A stretch of DNA of 64,000 nt, from contig JAKMXF010000354.1 in NCBI GenBank assembly GCA_024704765.1, positions 558,690 through 622,689 of the forward strand, written 5' to 3'. Numbering within the stretch: the first letter of the stretch is position 1; each line of letters begins with the position of its first letter. Source of the DNA: Oopsacas minuta (taxonomy: Eukaryota > Porifera > Hexactinellida > Lyssacinosida > Leucopsacidae). Under the pieces are notes generated by a model. It was given only the letters and a program-made list of their open reading frames with translations, was not told where the DNA came from and searched no databases. The position numbers and the translations under genes were made by a program. Shown here one piece after another: positions 10,137-20,257 of this stretch.

Positions 10137-11069
10137 ATGAACTTTGACATAACAGTAGTCGGATCTTGTAATACAGATTTTATTAGTTATGTACCACGCA
10201 TGCCTTCTCTAGGAGAGACTATAGTAGGAGACAAGTTTGAGGTAGGGTTTGGTGGTAAGGGTGCTAATCAGTGCGTAATGTCATCAAAGCTAGGAGCTAA
10301 GGTAGGCATGGTAGCTAAAGTAGGTGATGACGTATTCGGGAGTCAGACTATTGATAATTTCAAATCACATCAAGTGGATACAAGATTTGTTTATATTGCA
10401 GAGGGCGTGTCCTCAGGTGTTGCACCTATCTGTGTGACACCTGGAGGAGAGAATACAATTGTAATAATCCCAGGAGCAAACAATTTCCTTACTACATTAG
10501 AAGTTGATAGAGCTATTGAAATGATTAACGTTTCTAAAGTATTACTCTGTCAATTAGAAATACCTCCAGCAGTTACCTTACATGCTCTAAAACTAGCTAG
10601 AGATAGAAAAGTTATAACGATTCTGAATACAGCTCCAGCTATACCTCTATTCAATGAATTCTACATATATACAGATATTCTGTGTATGAATGAATCCGAG
10701 TGTAAGGCTTTATGTGGTATAATGCCAGATAGTACTGATGAACGTAGCAAAGCTATTATACACTTCATTAGGTTAGGAGTAGCTTGTGTTATTCTGACCC
10801 TTGGGGAGTCAGGTGTAGTGTATGGTGAGAAAGAAGACCCTAAGAGGATTGTTAGCATTCCAGCGCTAGTTGTCAAGGCTGTAGACACTGCTGGTGCTGG
10901 AGATGCATTTGTAGGAGCTCTAGCTTATTTCTTAGCTTGTAAACAGGAATTGCCTCTTGAGGATAAGATCATGAGATCAACTCACATTGCTTCTCTATCT
11001 GTTACAAGATCTGGTACACAGAAAAGTTACCAGAGCAAACATGAACTTAGCTCTGAGCTATTTAAATAA
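10137..11069 (+). CDS. RBKS: Ribokinase
   Basis: A 310-residue, single-exon PfkB-family sugar kinase. It shows the N-terminal GGKGANQC glycine motif that covers the sugar and the C-terminal DTAGAGDAF motif (250-258), whose second Asp (D256) is the catalytic base and whose glycines form the anion hole. Length and order match human RBKS (322 residues). The enzyme phosphorylates D-ribose to ribose 5-phosphate with ATP, feeding the pentose phosphate pathway and nucleotide synthesis. An AATAAA hexamer overlaps the stop codon, which suggests a very short 3' UTR. Confidence 0.95.
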   Translation: MNFDITVVGSCNTDFISYVPRMPSLGETIVGDKFEVGFGGKGANQCVMSSKLGAKVGMVAKVGDDVFGSQTIDNFKSHQVDTRFVYIAEGVSSGVAPICVTPGGENTIVIIPGANNFLTTLEVDRAIEMINVSKVLLCQLEIPPAVTLHALKLARDRKVITILNTAPAIPLFNEFYIYTDILCMNESECKALCGIMPDSTDERSKAIIHFIRLGVACVILTLGESGVVYGEKEDPKRIVSIPALVVKAVDTAGAGDAFVGALAYFLACKQELPLEDKIMRSTHIASLSVTRSGTQKSYQSKHELSSELFK

Positions 11070-11070
11070 A
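11065..11070 (+). promoter_or_regulatory. possible polyadenylation signal overlapping the RBKS stop
   Basis: AATAAA spans the ribokinase TAA stop (11067-11069). If used, cleavage would leave a 3' UTR of only a few tens of bases. A later ATTAATAAATAT near 11105 is an alternative. Confidence 0.4.
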
Positions 11071-11335
11071 GCGATAGAATTTAATTGATATCATCATAGT
11101 ATATTAATAAATATATATTGCGGTGTTTCGTCACGCTGATAGAGAGAGTCACAAATTTATTATTCCATCCTTAAAATTCTAACGATAAAACTTGATTTAA
11201 TTAGTGGGGACTCATTGAATTATCAATAATTAATATATTAATTATTGTCGCTTGGGGAGCGTTCTTATCAGAATTCTAATATATCTTTCCCATAATTTGT
11301 TAATAAATATTCGACACATTCTACAGACTACATCC

Positions 11336-12587
11336 ATGCATTTCGTGTCGGTAATATTGCTGTTATTCTCATTCGTTTGTATACTCAATGCCCGAGTGCA
11401 TCCAGTTCCCATCAAAGAGGACCCTGAAACACACATGAATGTAATACAGATCCTCTCTTACTGGAAGTATCCAGGGCAGGAACATCACGTCATAACAAAG
11501 GATGGATATAATCTAACTATTCACCGTATTCCTCACGGTAGGAATAACTCTATTGCTACTAAAGGAGTTGTGTACTTACAACATTGTCTGCTTTGTTCCA
11601 GTGCTGATTTCCTACTCAACCTACCATCTGAATCATTGGGATTTATGCTAGCAGACCAGGGATATGATGTTTGGATGGGTGAATATTATAATTTTTGATT
11701 GGTTAATTAATTGATTGTGTGTATTATGTGTACTTTTATATTTAGGAAATATTCGTGGGAATTTCTATTCCAGATCTCACGTGACTCTCAAGCCCTCAGA
11801 TCCAGATTTCTGGAAGTTCTCATTCGATGAACACTCCCTCATAGATCTCCCAGCTATGATAGACTATGTACTCAACAACACAGGAAAGTTACAGCTAAAA
11901 TACATAGCTCATTCTCAAGGTACTCTTATGGGGTTTTTAGGATTCTCTTCTAACAAAGAACTTGCTTCTAAGATTAAGATATTTGCAGCCATGGCTCCTG
12001 TATTATATGTAGGCCACACTAAAGGATTGATTAAGTTTATTGCAGAAAGATACTATGACTTAGATTTACTAATTAAGTTATTAGGTATTAACGAGTTCCT
12101 GCCTAGTGGTAAGCTATCTCATACTTTAGCTGAATTGTTTTGTGGAAAAATAGATGCTTTTATTTGTGAAGATGTAATTTTTGCAATCTGCGGTCCTGAT
12201 CAAACAGGATTCAACAAATCTCGCCTTGTAGTTTACGTATCACACACCCCTGCAGGCACTTCTGTTCAAAATATGCTGCATTGGGGACAAGCAGCATTAA
12301 GGAATAATGTTACACATTTTGACTACGGGAAGAAAGAGAATATGAAAAAATATAATCTACCCTATCCTCCAGCATATGATCCATTTAACATTCAAATACC
12401 TATTGCCCTATATCACGGGGAATACGACTGGTTAGTACAACCTAAGGATTATCAGCAATTAAGTAAATTACCTAATATAGTATATCAGAAAGAATTGGAA
12501 ACTTTTGAACATTTAGACTTTATTTGGAGCATTCATGCAGCTAAACTAGTCTACTCTGATATCATCGAATTGTTTGAAAAGTATTAA
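11336..12587 (+). CDS. lysosomal acid lipase-like protein, tandem copy 1
   Basis: Exons 11336-11678 and 11746-12587, joined across a 67-bp intron (GTGAAT ... ATTTAG), give 394 residues. Joining restores GYDVWMGNIRGN, the family motif usually reading GFDVWMGNSRGN. The first ATG with a good signal peptide (MHFVSVILLLFSFV) is 11336. The alpha/beta-hydrolase fold of the LIPA/gastric lipase family is clear: nucleophile elbow AHSQGT, acid Asp in DWLVQP, catalytic His in EHLDFIW, plus HTPAGTSVQNMLHW. These lipases hydrolyse cholesteryl esters and triglycerides, usually in lysosomes or secreted. The oxyanion-hole motif LQHGL is LQHCL and the residue before His in the elbow is Ala, not Gly. Near-identical to copy 2 except for a diverged lid patch. 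Confidence 0.92.
11679..11745 (+). other. 67-bp intron, identical in both lipase copies
   Basis: The intron starts GTGAATATT and ends TTTATATTTAG. By eye it is base-for-base identical to 13723-13789 in the second copy, though intron sequence should drift fastest. This points to recent duplication or conversion. Confidence 0.88.
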
Positions 12588-13364
12588 AAAGTCTAACGAA
12601 ACATTATATAGTTTTTTATGGGTATTTATTGAATTGGATAGTTTTGTTAGTTTGGTTTGAATATTTATTTACTGTATATTGTTTGTATTTATTTCTATGA
12701 TTTTGAGCTCTTGATTTTGATGTGTTGATTGTTGCAAATAAGTTCCGAACAGTCGTTCTTTGTTTATAGGTTGCCCTGTTAACAAATTGTTACAAATTAT
12801 AACGAACAAGATAAGAAAACACTTTGATACGAAATAAAGTAGTGTCTAGGATGCCGACTAGTTTGAAATTTCCTTTATTCTTTAACTTTTCTATTTGTAA
12901 TATATTTTTGCCGTAGTAAATTAATTATTTTGTCTGTCTTATCGAATTGATTACGATATAAATTAATTATGGTTGTCTACGTGTTTTCCACGCAATATTT
13001 GTCAAGTGCTAAGTTCTGAACTAAGCTTTTGAGTAGGTTGGGATATTGTAAATGGTTCCATAATTGTATATAATTGACAAACAATTTGTCTATCAGCATA
13101 TTGTTAAATATTGTATCCTTACCAAAATCTAATTTGTGTAGACTCAACCGCCTATAAATCCGACTAAGTTTATTAATTAACCTATTAGACATAGCTAGAT
13201 AAATGTACCATCTTCTCCAGGTACATAGGGAAACAATTTTGTGATCTTATTCGTGTCTAATTTACAACAACAAATATTCATATACTCTAAACCTTGTAGT
13301 AGAAAGAAAAACACAACGGGATTTCATTGTCTAAATTGCTCTCTGCTAAACCTTAAGACATAAC
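12588..13364. other. 777-bp spacer between the lipase copies
   Basis: AT-rich with no supported gene. Similarity between the lipase copies stops at the copy 1 stop codon and resumes only around the copy 2 start, so the spacer is not part of the duplicated block. A 71-codon minus-strand frame at 12977-13192 has no recognisable features. Confidence 0.6.
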
Positions 13365-14631
13365 ATGACAACCACATCCATGCATCTCTTATCAGCAATA
13401 TTGCTGTTATTCTCATTCGTTTGTATACTCAATGCCCGAGTGCATCCAGTTCCCATCAAAGAGGACCCTGAAACACACATGAATGTAATACAGATCCTCT
13501 CTTACTGGAAGTATCCAGGGCAGGAACATCACGTCATAACAAAGGATGGATATAATCTAACTATTCACCGTATTCCTCACGGTAGGAATAACTCTATTGC
13601 TACTAAAGGAGTTGTGTACTTACAACATTGTCTGCTTTGTTCCAGTGCTGATTTCCTACTCAACCTACCATCTGAATCATTGGGATTTATGCTAGCAGAC
13701 CAGGGATATGATGTTTGGATGGGTGAATATTATAATTTTTGATTGGTTAATTAATTGATTGTGTGTATTATGTGTACTTTTATATTTAGGAAATATTCGT
13801 GGGAATTTCTATTCCAGATCTCACGTGACTCTCAAGCCCTCAGATCCAGATTTCTGGAAGTTCTCATTCGATGAACACTCCCTCATAGATCTCCCAGCTA
13901 TGATAGACTATGTACTCAATAACACAGGAAAGTTACAGCTAAAATACATAGCTCATTCTCAAGGTACTCTTATGGGGTTTTTAGGATTCTCTTCTAACAA
14001 AGAACTTGCTTCTAAGATTAAGATATTTGCAGCCATGGCTCCTGTATTATATGTAGGTCACATTAAAGGATTGGTTAAGTTTATTGCAGAAAACTACTAT
14101 GACTTAGATTTTCTATCATGGTTGCTAGGTCTCCATGAATTATTACCTAGTGGTAAGCTTACTCATACTACTGCTGAGTTGTTTTGTGGAAAAATAGATG
14201 CTTTTATTTGTGAAGATGTAATTTTTGCAATCTGCGGTCCTGATCAAACAGGATTCAACAAATCTCGCCTTGTAGTTTACGTATCACACACCCCTGCAGG
14301 CACTTCTGTTCAAAATATGCTGCATTGGGGACAAGCAGCATTAAGGAATAATGTTACACATTTTGACTACGGGAAGAAAGAGAATATGAAAAAATATAAT
14401 CTACCCTATCCTCCAGCATATGATCCATTTAACATACAAATACCTATTGCTCTATATCACGGGAAATACGACTGGTTAGTACAACCTAAGGATTATCAGC
14501 AATTAAGTAAATTACCTAATATAGTATATCAGAAAGAATTGGAAACTTTTGAACATTTAGACTTTATTTGGAGCATTCATGCAGCTAAACTAGTCTACTC
14601 TGATATCATCGAATTGTTTGAAAAGTATTAA
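13365..14631 (+). CDS. lysosomal acid lipase-like protein, tandem copy 2
   Basis: Exons 13365-13722 and 13790-14631 (67-bp intron 13723-13789) give 399 residues; the start MTTTSMHLLSAIL adds five residues before the shared signal peptide. It has the same triad and the same unusual LQHCL and AHSQGT motifs as copy 1. The two genes match almost perfectly except over about 125 bp (14058-14180 here, 12014-12136 in copy 1) encoding the start of the lid/cap domain, where I count about 27 base differences. The copies may therefore differ mainly in substrate access. Offset between copies is 2,044 bp. Confidence 0.92.
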
Positions 14632-17138
14632 CTTGTTGTATATGTACTGTGTATATTTGTCAATTTTAATACATTTTCTAAATCGGGTTTGTAGATAATT
14701 CATTTTGGTTTCTTAGAAATTATTAATATTCACTGCATTCTATATTTTGCATTTATCAGCGATCAGTTTGTGATACAAAAATAATTAAGAATTAACCTAA
14801 AATTCAATTTAATTGAGTGTCAGAATAACATGCTACGCATCTATAAGCAAGGAAAATGTTATATTCTTTTCTTATTTGATCTGTAATTATATTTTCACAT
14901 ATTTAACACGTTTGGATTAGGTGCACGTTATTATTTAAGTAAATTTTATAGCAATCAATATCTCAAACATATGTTTGTATTATGCTCAACTTTTGAACTT
15001 ATATTATATAACGAATAGACTGTGGCTGTGATGAGATGACAATTACATTGGATGAATTTATTCGCTTTAATCAAACTTCCTACGCTTGCACGTGTATATG
15101 ATTGATAACAGGCTATAATTCTTGTTTTGATGAAACTTATAAATCAATTAATTATTATTTGGTATGAGATTTCTATTGGTGATTATGGCAAATTTTAATT
15201 AATTTGTATAGTTCTTGTTTGCTTTATGAGAAGTCAGTCGGTATTATGACTACCAGTTCATAGTCTATTATTTTTGACTTTTTAACAAACAAAAAATTAA
15301 CTTCTATCGCCTTGAAATTATTTCTTGGAAAGCTATAATTGTTATTTAACAAGACCATAGTATAGACTGGTCTGTTCAATGTAGGCGGGCTTCTATACGT
15401 CTAGCATACACTTTTAGAATATTGGCAGAAAGTTTACTGAGTTTTTTTAAATTAAACTGTTGGTTTTATTCTGGGAGGAGGTAGTAGTGTAGAGGGAAGT
15501 TTTTGTCAACTTTAAGAGATGATTATTTACCAATACGAATATCTCTTGACTAATTACTATTCAGAAAATCTCCTATTCAATTCATGCAAATAGGAATACG
15601 ACTAATGTGTTTCTCACACTATTCTTTCATAGTGTTTATTAATATTACAAAATTAATACAAATGGAATTGAAATTCTGTACCCTTGGCAACCCTGTCGTA
15701 ATAATATGTGCTGTTAGAGGATCATCACACGTACATATATTAACTTATCCTAATTGGTTAGATTACTCTGACGATATTAATCTGAGGATGATCATATTAC
15801 AAACGTAATACCTTGTGGCATGAACGAACAATACACTAAACTTAGATATTTTATTGATTGAATAATGGTGATTATTAGAGCTATAGTTTATGATAACTAA
15901 GTGTATTAGCTAGTGTATTATCGCTCACAACTAGTTTACTATTCATGTTATACTGCAGTTAATATTCAGCAACATTTTCACATATTTCCATTAGCTGTAA
16001 GGAAATTGCTCCTACGTTGTGCTCTACAATTGTTGAAATAATGATGACGACATATATCATTCAAAATTATGGTAAAACAACAAATTTATACGTTTATGCA
16101 ACTGTTAATCAGTCACACGCAATCTGTTTAGATTTGTGAGCTGATTATGAAAGGATCATTCAGATCATACAGCAATCTACGTATCTTCTCAGCTAAATCC
16201 ATTGTGTAGATTCTGAGAATATTATCTAGAAATTGTAAATAATACCGTATTTCTCAGAATAAGTGCCGAAGGCAAGAATAGGGCTCCAAAGCTTGTGGAT
16301 AAAAATTATCACCATCCTATAGGAGATTTTTTTAATGAAATTTACACCTCATTTGACCATTCAACAAATTAAGATAGCTAATTTCCTAAAATCATTTGTA
16401 TTTTCAAAAGTTGGGAAATATTGTATACGTAAAAATGCCCTCGAAAAGAATAAGCGCCTAAAATTATTCACGGAAATATAATATTATAAAATATTTCTTG
16501 GAATTTTCTTTAATATTGAATTATACAATATTCGAATTATTTATTCATTAATTAGTCAACCTAGACAACAATTTCGGTTAATCGTTCACTTTTGCTGATT
16601 AGACAAAACCCTGTACTGATGTGGTTCAATTAAGCGAGCCCACTTTACATGCAAACAAACCCAACATGAAATACCTATAACTTATAACAATAGTAGCGAT
16701 CTGTACTTCTATTAAATTCCCATCCAACTCTATGATTATTTATTGTATTTTGAATTCATAAAATAATTAAATGACAATATAGCTATATACTTAGGAGCAA
16801 ATTAATGCTAGCTGAAGACGGTAATATTATATTATCTTCACTTCTCAATTAACTACACAGTGCATGTTACAACTGTGCTCCTCCTATGTCCTTAAGCAGA
16901 TGTTTAATTTAATCTTACACGATTATTATATTCTATTTCTTATTTTCACTTAATTTATCCTTGAATATCTGGCTCAAATTTCAAAAGTTTGTAGTACAAA
17001 ACCAGAATACCCATTCGAATAAGAATATTGAATTGAAAAATTAACATTTTGTATAATTTTATTGCTTTTAATATCAATTAACATCGAATTATTCTAAATA
17101 TAATATTTAATACAAATTTGGCGATATGAAGGTGCAGC
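14632..17138. other. 2.5-kb gene desert
   Basis: AT-rich, with no supported gene; a 74-codon plus-strand frame at 15584-15808 looks like chance. At 16244-16460 there is a stretch starting ACCGTATTTCTCAGAATAAG with a second, directly repeated AGAATAAGCGCC near 16446, which resembles a decayed DNA-transposon derivative but has no intact inverted ends. It lies downstream of the bZIP gene and could hold its regulatory DNA. Confidence 0.5.
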
Positions 17139-17486
17139 TTAATCTACGATCAGGAACTCCTCATCACTCCCATCAAAATGTTCCGTGATCTGATGCATTA
17201 TAGAAGTTCTGCTCTCCCTAAGCTGCACTACTTCTTCCTGCAATATCGCAAGATATGCCGCAAGCCTGGCGCGTTCGTGCTCGAGCGTTTCGTACTCATT
17301 AGCTTTGCGCTGGCGGCTCTCCTTGCGATACGTCTTCATCTTAATCCTTCGCCTTTGCTTCTTGATGTGCTGCTGTTCACATTTTGGGACCCGATCTTCC
17401 TTTAGTCTTTTGTTCAGTTCTTTTATATCGAGTCCCGTGATATCTGCTTGGCTTAGCATCTGGTCGTTCCTTCCTTTACTTGTCAT
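17139..17486 (-). CDS. small-Maf-like bZIP protein, paralogue 1, altered basic region
   Basis: A 115-residue, single-exon protein. Residues about 15-35 (GLDIKELNKRLKE) resemble the Maf extended homology region (usually VRELNxHLRG). A basic region (RRRIKMKTYRKESRQRK) follows, then a perfect zipper: first Leu ten residues after the basic-region Arg, then Leu, Leu, Leu and Ile at seven-residue steps. The near-invariant bZIP Asn (N-x7-R) is Met (codon at 17337-17339 on the plus strand) and the conserved Ala four residues on is Arg. The gene is visibly GC-richer than the flanking deserts. Its role is unknown; it could be a DNA-binding factor with changed specificity or a dimer partner that binds DNA poorly. 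Sister of the gene at 54449-54799. Confidence 0.8.
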   Translation of the reverse strand: MTSKGRNDQMLSQADITGLDIKELNKRLKEDRVPKCEQQHIKKQRRRIKMKTYRKESRQRKANEYETLEHERARLAAYLAILQEEVVQLRESRTSIMHQITEHFDGSDEEFLIVD

Positions 17487-17914
17487 TATTGAAGATTTGT
17501 TTTTTCTGTTTCTTGAATAACTGAAAATTCCTTCTTTTTATATTTTTCGACACCAGAATTTAGGTATACTTACCCGAATACTGCGTCGTAGATTGTAATT
17601 AAATATTCTTCTGAATGATTAGTCTATTTCGACCACTGTAATGCTGATACTCGCTAGATTCTTGTAATCTTCACTTATTAATTTATCCATTCTATCTATT
17701 GAATCTTTAATTTCTCTAATATTAATTCACAACCGGATACTTGACCACGAAAATTTCATTCTTCTGAGATGGATTTCCTTGCTGAATTCCCTATATTAAA
17801 AATTAATTAGTTCTAGTAACAAACTGTTATCTTCCTTATGCACTTGATTTCCTATTTTAACCCTCAGAGACAGGAAGTATAACTTTATTATGTGGAAACC
17901 AATTCTGATTACGA

Positions 17915-17939
17915 AGAGAGAGAGAGAGAGAGAGAGAGA
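17915..17939. repeat. (AG)12 microsatellite
   Basis: Uninterrupted AG dinucleotides upstream of the bZIP gene. Confidence 0.95.
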
Positions 17940-18662
17940 TTTGTCGTTATACGTAATACATGTTCGATTATCTATATTTTTGTTGTGAATTTTAGCCGTT
18001 TTAGCTATAGAACATATACCTTCTTTACATTTACTTTTTGAACTTTTTTCTTTATAATATCCTATTTAGCATAATATTTATTGAAACCTTATTTTGTTAC
18101 TTTGGGAAATAGATTTAGTCTTTCAGAAAATTCAATTTATTGACAGTTGACTTTTGTTAGTACTTATTTATTGGATATTCATAAATTGATTTAATTTCCA
18201 ATAATATACTTCTTGTGTTAATGTATGTACCACACTCTACCTATGAGATTTCCTCCATAGGATTTGTGTTATCTTTTATAAGTCTAGTCGGATAGAAAAA
18301 TATTCGTAATAATACCCGATTTGGTATAAATCATTAATTCTACTACCTTGCATGACAAATTTGCTACCTCATTTAGAAATTTGCAATTTTGTACCAAAAA
18401 TACCGAATACTAGACATTCGTAACTAATCGTTAAGTGTGAGGAGCTGATGCTGTAATGATCGCAATGAATGATGCATTTCTCATTTGGCACTTGTCGTGA
18501 CGACATATGCACTTTGTATAGTGATTTTCTGTAATATTGTATTGGTTATTTCAGATAATTGTTATATTTGATTTAACCATTTCACCTAATTGACTTTATG
18601 TACACGTAAAATGAAATTTAAGTCCTGCTCATTGTTATTAAGATGGCATAACTATGTTACTA

Positions 18663-18866
18663 CAGTATGACCTCAGTAAGTATCTGACTATCTATGTATG
18701 GTTCGAGGCAATGTTTGTCATATTCGATGTAAAAGTGCCTGTATGAGGCTATCCATATTGACTCCACAATCTCTGGTTGAAGGACATTATATTTCAAATT
18801 TGAAATGGGTTTTATCAGTAGATTGGCCGTACCTCCCTCCCCCACTTAAGTATAGAGGTTCTACTG
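18663..18866. mobile_element. 204-bp MITE, pogo/Tigger-like ends, TA target site
   Basis: The left end reads CAGTATGACCTCAGTAAGTA. The right end, reverse-complemented, reads CAGTAGAACCTCTATACTTA. Both are flanked by TA (18661-18662 and 18867-18868). CAGT-starting inverted ends with an AACCTC core and TA duplication are typical of pogo/Tigger members of the Tc1/mariner superfamily. There is no coding capacity, so it is non-autonomous. The right half is similar to 55530-55667. Confidence 0.75.
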
Positions 18867-19255
18867 TATTTTGAAAATATTTTTGTGCTCAATTATGAAA
18901 TCTTTTGATAGAACTAATCTATATCAGTTGTAATTTCAATATTTTACTTTACTCATTATGATCTTCAACCAAACCTTGGATGAGATTACACTATCAAATA
19001 TTCTTGGAAAAAGCAACATACTATCGTTTGCGCCAACAGCTTTGCATTTGACTAAAATAACCATGGGTATATGTGACTAGCTTTATGCAATACACGGAGA
19101 TATGTACACGTGGATGAAATCTATATTATTAAATCACAATTGTTGTCTGTCTGTCTGTTGTCAAGGAAAGGATTTACGGTATGCAATTTTGAAATTGTCG
19201 CATAACTATGTATTTATCGTGTTTATCAATGAAGCAAATAGAATTCAATAAAACT

Positions 19256-19690
19256 TCACTAAATATATCGAACATGCTGAATCCGATTTCACACTTTTGG
19301 ATTATTCATATGTAAATTTTTTGTTGTTTTTATGAATATAAAGTAAACAAATAATCCAAATCTCAATATATACGTACAGCCTTGCACTAAACGTCCACCC
19401 TCACCCTGGGGTAACAAAGTACACTGAATCCGAATTTCGCATTTTCAAGTTTCTTATATGTAAATTATTTTGGTGTTTTTATAAATATAAAGTAAACAAA
19501 TTTCAAATTTGAGGTAGAATCATACTTTCAACAACTATCCTGCGGTAATCGAGTATCCTGAGTCCGAATATCGTAAACAACATCAATATTATAAAATCTC
19601 AATTGTTGTTTGTCTGTTTGTTTGTCTGTTGAATACCTCGAGGCGCAATGCACCGAGCTCATCGCGAAGCGACGAGCCAAAGGCTCCTAA
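19256..19690 (+). mobile_element. dispersed element, copy B, Helitron-like 3' end
   Basis: The second copy of the element at 729-1150, with the same order of segments and about three internal tandem subunits. The 3' end has a hairpin at 19657-19677 (GCTC-A-TCGC, loop GAA, GCGA-C-GAGC), then nine bases, then CTAA followed by T. A hairpin about ten bases before a CTRR end inserted next to T is the hallmark of Helitron termini, and the 5' end begins TC. The 5' flanking base is T, not the expected A, and no Rep/helicase is present, so this is at most a non-autonomous derivative. Confidence 0.6.
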
Positions 19691-20257
19691 TTTAATAAGT
19701 TACAAAGCTAAGCTAAGCCCCGTTCATTCGGTGCTCTACAGTATTACATTATGTCTAGAGACAGGTGTGTGTCTATCTACTTTGTTAATGATTATTGCAA
19801 CTTCAGACACAACAAATCAACTACATGAGGCAGTGGGTGTTAGATACCCAAACGGCAAAATGGAATAAGATATTAATATACTGTGTCATCATCTTGTTAT
19901 TGTCTATAAAGATTGTGCGAACATTACAACTACGTATGTATATTGATTTTATGCTCCGAATTGTCTGGTATTATAGAGAGCATTTTATGACTACTAATAT
20001 TTACGAATTCGAGTTTTTAGAATGTCTCCTATGATTTTAGATCCACAGTGATAAGTGCTCGATAAACGATCAATCAGTACGCTAAACATCCTAACTCTAA
20101 GCAGTTTACCACTAATACGTATATTTCTTGAGAATATTTAGCATACCTTATCACATCATGTACATTATTGCCTGAAGTCTCACGCTTAATACCCGATTCT
20201 AGTTATTGCTGTAATTATTGGCTTATTGTAACTCTTAATAGGGATTAGTATATTTTA

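Larger units (their letters stand above)
17487..20257. other. 2.8-kb gene desert with mobile-element remnants
   Basis: No supported gene. It contains an (AG)12 microsatellite (17915-17939), a TA-flanked MITE (18663-18866), a short (TGTC)n stretch at about 19135-19165 resembling the tail of the dispersed element, and element copy B (19256-19690). Short frames at 19629-20034 start inside the element tail and are not supported as genes. Confidence 0.6.

Noticed and set aside
11336-12587. Lipase genes as frameshifted pseudogenes
   Set aside because: The apparent break is a 67-bp GT-AG intron whose removal restores a conserved family motif in both copies.
15584-15808. 74-codon plus-strand frame
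   Set aside because: No recognisable feature and typical of chance frames in AT-rich desert.
16244-16460. Complete DNA transposon starting ACCGTATTTCTCAG
   Set aside because: The second motif is in direct, not inverted, orientation and no right terminus is found, so only a vague remnant can be claimed.
19629-20034. Two overlapping 79-codon frames
   Set aside because: They start inside the dispersed element tail and have no coding features.
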